DNA of 64,000 nucleotides from Pseudomonas sp. NC02 (GTDB lineage: Bacteria; Pseudomonadota; Gammaproteobacteria; Pseudomonadales; Pseudomonadaceae), in NCBI RefSeq assembly GCF_002874965.1, contig NZ_CP025624.1, forward strand, positions 2,852,001-2,916,000. Reading direction: 5' to 3'. Under the pieces are notes generated by a model. It saw only the letters and a list, made by a program, of their open reading frames with translations, was not told the origin of the DNA and did not search any database. How positions within the stretch are numbered: the stretch's first letter is position 1; the number at the start of each line of letters is the position of its first letter. Shown here piece after piece: positions 60,950-64,000 of this stretch. A program made the position numbers and the translations under genes.

Positions 60950-61873
60950 ATGCCAGAACACAACATGCAGGCCCTGTTGGAGTCGATCCTCGACGAAGTC
61001 CGTCCACTGATCGGCCTCGGCAAGGTCGCCGACTACATCCCCGCGCTCGCCGACGTGCCGGCCCAGCAACTGGGCATTGCCGTGTATGGCAATGACGGCT
61101 CGTCCTACTGCGCGGGCGATGCCCACACCTTGTTCTCCGTACAGAGCATCTCCAAGGTATTCAGCCTGGTGCAGGCCATCGACCATGGCGGCGAGAGCAT
61201 CTGGGAACGCCTGGGCCACGAACCGTCGGGGCAGCCGTTCAACTCCATGGTGCAGCTGGAGTTCGAGCGTGGGCGGCCACGTAACCCGTTTATCAACGCC
61301 GGTGCGCTGGTGATCTGCGACATCAACCAATCGCGCTTTGCCGTGCCTATTTTGTCCATGCGTGATTTTGTGCGGCGGCTGTCGGGCAACCCGCAGATCC
61401 TGGTCAACAGCGTGGTGGCCGAATCCGAAGCCCAGCACGGTGCGCGCAATGCGGCCATGGCGTACCTGATGAAGTCCTTCGGCAACTTCCACAATGACGT
61501 GGATGCAGTGCTGCACAGCTACTTCAACTACTGCGCGTTGCAGATGAGCTGCCTGGACCTGGCCAAGGCATTTTGCTTCCTGGCGAATGAGGGGGTGTGC
61601 ACCCACAGCGGCGAGCAGATTCTGACGGCGCGCCAGACCAAGCAAGTGAACTCGATCATGGCCACCAGCGGGCTGTATGACGAGGCGGGGAATTTTGCGT
61701 ATCGCGTTGGCTTGCCGGGCAAGAGCGGGGTAGGCGGCGGGATTCTCGCGGTGGTGCCGGGGCAGTTTACGGTGTGCGTGTGGTCGCCGGAGTTGAATGC
61801 GGCGGGCAACTCCCTGGCGGGGATGAAGGCGTTGGAGTTGTTGAGCGAGCGTATCGGATGGTCGGTTTTTTGA
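60950..61873 (+). CDS. Glutaminase
   Basis: A 307-residue serine-dependent glutaminase (GlsA/GlsB family) converting glutamine to glutamate and ammonia. The SxxK motif is FSVQSISKV (S66, K69); [30 protein letters not shown] and [14 protein letters not shown] [15 protein letters not shown] are present. Full length; ATG 60950, with 60965 an alternative. Monocistronic. Confidence 0.95.
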   Translation: MPEHNMQALLESILDEVRPLIGLGKVADYIPALADVPAQQLGIAVYGNDGSSYCAGDAHTLFSVQSISKVFSLVQAIDHGGESIWERLGHEPSGQPFNSMVQLEFERGRPRNPFINAGALVICDINQSRFAVPILSMRDFVRRLSGNPQILVNSVVAESEAQHGARNAAMAYLMKSFGNFHNDVDAVLHSYFNYCALQMSCLDLAKAFCFLANEGVCTHSGEQILTARQTKQVNSIMATSGLYDEAGNFAYRVGLPGKSGVGGGILAVVPGQFTVCVWSPELNAAGNSLAGMKALELLSERIGWSVF

Positions 61874-61883
61874 AGAGACTTGA

Positions 61884-61986
61884 TCGCTCCCACGCTCTGC
61901 GTGGGAGCGCTGCCCTGGACGCTTTGCGTCTGCCTTTGTGACGCGGAGCGTCACGGTCTGCATTCCCACGCGGAGCGTGGGAACGA
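61884..61986. repeat. 103-bp repeat of four consecutive palindromes, copy 1
   Basis: Four hairpins in a row: GCTCCCACGCTCTGCGTGGGAGC, GACGCTTTGCGTC, GTGACGCGGAGCGTCAC and TTCCCACGCGGAGCGTGGGAA (each perfect or near-perfect). A nearly identical copy is at 62719-62821. It ends at the DUF6124-type gene. Confidence 0.88.
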
Positions 61987-61988
61987 GC

Positions 61989-62336
61989 TCAGCGCGGGCT
62001 GGTTTGCGCGCATCGATCCAGCGCTTTGTCGACCAGCATCTGCACACCTTCCAGCATCCGGCAAATGCCCAGCGCCACGTTGCGCTGGGTACCATCGACT
62101 TCGAAGGCCAGGTGAGCGGCGATGACATTGATCGACGCCAGGTCTTGCGAGGCATTGGCCAGCAAGGTTTCCGTGTCCAGGTCCGTACGCACGGTAAATA
62201 ATCCATCGAACGGTAGCTCGGTGGGTTCAGGCGGTTGGGGTTGGGCGTCAGGTTTCAGATAGTGGTGAATGGCGCGGTAAGCGGCTTCTTGAAGCCGGTC
62301 GGTATGCGGTGGGGGATTTGGGCTGTCTTTAATCAT
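61989..62336 (-). CDS. DUF6124-type protein
   Basis: A 115-residue Pseudomonas protein resembling the DUF6124/DUF3077 group: a proline-rich N-terminus (KPDAQPQPPEPTELPF), then FTVRTDLDTETLLANASQDLAS and VALGICRMLEGVQMLVDKAL, a helical pattern. Function unknown. AAAGGAG precedes ATG 62336 by 7 bases. Its 5' leader can form two competing hairpins (62392-62468 and 62359-62398), so expression may be RNA-controlled. Confidence 0.75.
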   Translation of the reverse strand: MIKDSPNPPPHTDRLQEAAYRAIHHYLKPDAQPQPPEPTELPFDGLFTVRTDLDTETLLANASQDLASINVIAAHLAFEVDGTQRNVALGICRMLEGVQMLVDKALDRCAQTSPR

Positions 62337-62358
62337 GGTGAAGCTCCTTTGTGAATGG

Positions 62359-62468
62359 AGCTGCCACGATTCGCGGTCAAACGATTAGGGTGGCAGCTAT
62401 ACGCGGGTTGACCGACCGGCCCAAAGAACAAAACCGGCATACCCGAAGGTATCCCGCGTACAGCTGCC
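62359..62468 (-). ncRNA. Candidate switch-like cis-regulatory leader RNA
   Basis: In the minus-strand transcript a 16-bp stem joins 62468-62453 with 62407-62392 (one G-U pair), closing a junction with a UUCG-capped hairpin (AUACC-UUCG-GGUAU) and a GCCGG/CCGGU hairpin. The 3' strand of this stem (AGCUGCC) can instead pair with GUGGCAGCU at 62367-62359 in a 9-bp hairpin that ends 8 bases before the ribosome binding site of the DUF6124 gene. The two folds exclude each other. Confidence 0.6.
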
Positions 62469-62489
62469 GCGACACAATACATCAGGCGT

Positions 62490-62519
62490 AAAAAAAACGC
62501 CCAAGATCGGTTTTGGCGC
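62490..62519 (-). terminator. Possible intrinsic terminator/attenuator upstream of the leader
   Basis: On the minus strand CGCCAA...TTGGGCG (one bulged G) is followed by eight T residues. If the DUF6124 promoter lies upstream, this would be an attenuator within the leader; otherwise it ends unrelated minus-strand transcription. Confidence 0.45.
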
Positions 62520-62643
62520 AGTTGTTCTATGGTTGCGGACGGTCAAATCCGGTCGCTGAATTGGCAGCGACTGCGGGAGGTTAGTCAGCCCGGGTCCGAC
62601 CGACAACCTGAAACAGTTGTCGGAAAAATCCGAGCATGTCTCC

Positions 62644-62718
62644 CTCAGTCAGAGACGGTCCATGTCGCACAATCGTGTGGTCCTGGCCACCGCCAAGTCG
62701 GTGCTCCGGCTATTGATC
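62644..62718 (+). pseudogene. Truncated duplicate of the 5' end of the M24 peptidase gene
   Basis: CAGTCAGAGACGGTCCATG and about 55 following bases match the region around the start of the gene at 62900 (by eye around 80 percent), with the peptide NRVVLATAKSVL against NRVVQAAAKSVL. The match stops exactly where the palindrome repeat at 62719 begins. The fragment cannot encode a functional enzyme. Confidence 0.7.
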
Positions 62719-62821
62719 GCTCCCACGCTCTGCGTGGGAGCGCTGCCCTGGACGCTCTGCGTCTGCCTTTGTGACGCGGAGCGTCACCGTAGGCATTCCC
62801 ACGCGGAGCGTGGGAACGAGC
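62719..62821. repeat. 103-bp repeat of four consecutive palindromes, copy 2
   Basis: Nearly identical to 61884-61986 and in the same orientation; the two copies flank the DUF6124 gene and its leader as direct repeats about 0.83 kb apart. Confidence 0.88.
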
Positions 62822-62899
62822 TTAAAATCCGAGTGCGTCTCCCTGTCGAGGAGAGTGCTGCTACCATCGACGCAATCCCTCATCAGTCAGAGACAATCC

Positions 62900-63586
62900 A
62901 TGTTGCCTAATCGCGTGGTCCAGGCCGCCGCCAAGTCGGTGCTGCAGCAGCTCGTTACGCGGATCACGCCACAGTCCACCGAAGCCTCCATCGCCGAAAT
63001 GGCGACGCAGATGCTCGCGGATTCCGGCTATCCGCAGACCTGGTATTACGACTGCCCGGCCTTCGTATTGCTGGGTTCGCGCAGTGCGCTTTCGGTGTCG
63101 GGACGCGACTATCGGCCCAGTGATGAAGCCGTTGGTTTACACAATCTGATCACGGTGGATTTGAGCCCGAGAACAGGCAATGTGTGGGGCGACTGTGCCC
63201 GCTCTTTCTATGTGGAGGAGGGCGTGTGCCGGGCGGTGCCGGTGGGGGCCGAGTTCAGCAGGGGTTATGAAGTCGAGCACCTGCTACACGCGATGATGCG
63301 CACATTCGCCCGGCCTGAAACCACGTTCAACGATCTCCACGCGTTCGCCAATGACCTGATCGCATCCGAGGGTTTCGAGAACCTCGATTTCGCCGGCAAC
63401 GTCGGCCACAGCATCTGCGAGCAGCGTGACCAAAGGCTCTACATCGAGGCGGGCAATCATCGGCGCCTGGAGGAGGTGACGTGCTTTACCTTCGAGCCGC
63501 ATGCTCGCGAGCGAGGCGGTCGCTGGGGCTACAAGCATGAAAATATCTATTTCTTCAGTGATGAGGGAAAGGTCTGCGAGCTTTGA
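62900..63586 (+). CDS. Short M24-family metallopeptidase-like protein
   Basis: A 228-residue pita-bread-fold protein. The five metal ligands of the methionine aminopeptidase/prolidase family are all seen: D87 (LITVDLSPR), D98 (WGDCARS), H170 (NVGHSI), E199 (TFEPH) and E214 (KHENIYFF). It lacks the N-terminal domain of prolidases and is shorter than typical methionine aminopeptidases, and the SGRDYRPSDE stretch replaces the usual first His loop. Substrate unknown; followed by its own terminator. Confidence 0.85.
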   Translation: MLPNRVVQAAAKSVLQQLVTRITPQSTEASIAEMATQMLADSGYPQTWYYDCPAFVLLGSRSALSVSGRDYRPSDEAVGLHNLITVDLSPRTGNVWGDCARSFYVEEGVCRAVPVGAEFSRGYEVEHLLHAMMRTFARPETTFNDLHAFANDLIASEGFENLDFAGNVGHSICEQRDQRLYIEAGNHRRLEEVTCFTFEPHARERGGRWGYKHENIYFFSDEGKVCEL

Positions 63587-63631
63587 CGAAGGCGCCGGTC
63601 TCCTGAGGACACGCGGCGCCTTCGGTTTTTT
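63587..63631 (+). terminator. Rho-independent terminator of the M24 gene
   Basis: An 11-bp stem CGAAGGCGCCG/CGGCGCCTTCG with a 16-base loop is followed by GTTTTTTC, starting at the stop codon. A REP half-site (GCGAGCAAGCTCGC) follows at once. Confidence 0.88.
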
Positions 63632-63655
63632 CGCGAGCAAGCTCGCTCCTACAGG
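63632..63655. repeat. Single REP half-site
   Basis: GCGAGCAAGCTCGCTCCTACAG, a lone arm of the type found in the doublets. Located between the convergent M24 and FAD-oxidoreductase genes. Confidence 0.6.
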
Positions 63656-64000
63656 GAGAGGCGATCCAGCAGGCTGTACCACGCCACGCCCGCGCCGATG
63701 TAGAAGCGTTGCAAGCCATGCAGTGGCAACCGCTGCAAAGGCGTTACCGGGTAAGCGAAGTCGGAGCGGCTGTCACACAGGCGCCCGGCCAATTGATGGC
63801 CGAGGCTGGTGCACAAGGCAATCCCGCGTCCGTTACAGCCCAATGCCAGGGTCAGGCCGGGTGCGGGCTCGTGGACGTGGGGCATAAAGTCCCGGGTGAT
63901 CGCGATCCGGCCCGCCCAGCGGTACTCGAAGTCCAGCTTGCCCAACTGGGGAAACAACAGTGCCAGCGAGCGCTCCAGGTGCGCAAAATCTGCGGGCCCG
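63649..64000 (-). CDS. FAD-dependent oxidoreductase, C-terminal fragment (runs off right edge)
   Basis: The last ~117 codons of a DadA/GlyOx-type flavin oxidoreductase. The segments FEYRWAGRIAITRDFMPHV and LALGCNGRGIALCTSLG are the family's substrate-domain and C-terminal FAD-binding motifs. The gene is open to the end of the window, so its start is not visible. It probably oxidises an amino acid or amine. Confidence 0.85.
   Translation of the reverse strand, partial: GPADFAHLERSLALLFPQLGKLDFEYRWAGRIAITRDFMPHVHEPAPGLTLALGCNGRGIALCTSLGHQLAGRLCDSRSDFAYPVTPLQRLPLHGLQRFYIGAGVAWYSLLDRLSL

Larger units (their letters stand above)
62337..62899. other. Gene-poor gap with structured leader, gene duplicate and palindrome repeat
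   Basis: No intact gene. From left to right it holds the leader RNA structure of the DUF6124 gene, a candidate minus-strand terminator, an 8-bp inverted repeat (62600-62623), a partial copy of the start of the downstream M24 gene and a 103-bp palindrome repeat. Confidence 0.7.

Noticed and set aside
62397..62606. Minus-strand 69-codon open frame upstream of the DUF6124 gene
   Set aside because: It overlaps the structured leader and terminator-like hairpin and has no family features.
1..64000. tRNA, rRNA, prophage, transposase genes or CRISPR arrays
   Set aside because: None could be found by reading; no integrase, transposase or Cas-like protein appears in any frame.

Overview
The window looks like a chromosomal segment of a fluorescent pseudomonad (Pseudomonas fluorescens group). 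The coding density and G+C-rich codon use fit, as do the many REP-type palindromes with cores such as GGGAGCGGGCTTGCTCGCGA and the gene content. No rRNA, tRNA, prophage, transposase or CRISPR array was seen. About 60 genes are supported.

Layout. 0-3.1 kb: edge of a LysR gene, a quinone-oxidoreductase-like enzyme, a secreted protein built of seven 13-residue repeats, a pirin and a short AraC regulator. 3.3-7.4 kb: a catabolic operon (monooxygenase-like membrane protein, amidohydrolase, YcaC-like hydrolase) and a LysR regulator. 7.4-12.3 kb (minus): an amine oxidase and a periplasmic Rid protein, both with export signals, plus a TonB-dependent receptor whose 5' end carries an in-frame REP insertion. 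12.3-29.5 kb: an organosulfur acquisition region with a second TonB receptor, a hydroxyacid dehydrogenase, an acyl-CoA-dehydrogenase-like enzyme, two LLM monooxygenases, three sulfonate-type binding proteins, one SsuC/SsuB pair, a four-domain rhodanese, a thiol dioxygenase of the 3-mercaptopropionate type and a LysR regulator. It contains an 840-bp inverted-repeat element.

29.5-53.9 kb is a capsule/exopolysaccharide locus of the Wzx/Wzy type. It holds a PAP2-like membrane protein and a minus-strand trio: an RfaH-like antiterminator, a stand-alone phosphomannomutase C-terminal domain and an unknown protein. A long plus-strand run follows: tyrosine phosphatase, BY-kinase, Wzy, Wzx, pyruvyltransferase, lyase, acetyltransferase, three glycosyltransferase components, ManC and Ugd, then a GfcABCDE/YjbEFGH-type export module. 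A WcaJ-type priming transferase and three unusual regulators lie on the minus strand. A perfect 12-bp ops element sits between wzc and wzy, which fits recruitment of the locus's own RfaH paralogue in mid-operon. The gene set predicts a lipid-linked Glc-GlcA-(mannose-derived) repeat with pyruvate and acetate substituents (inference).

54-64 kb: an AraC regulator, an unknown protein, a LacI-controlled sugar/polyol operon with a clear promoter and palindromic operator, a second lspA, a glutaminase, a DUF6124-type gene whose leader can form two mutually exclusive hairpins, a short M24 peptidase with a truncated duplicate of its own 5' end, and the end of an FAD oxidoreductase running off the right edge.

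The most unusual items are the RfaH/ops pair with its phosphomannomutase-domain neighbour, the switch-like RNA leader at 62.4 kb, the REP insertion translated inside a TonB-receptor signal region, and the three-gene regulator set with a degenerate EAL domain.
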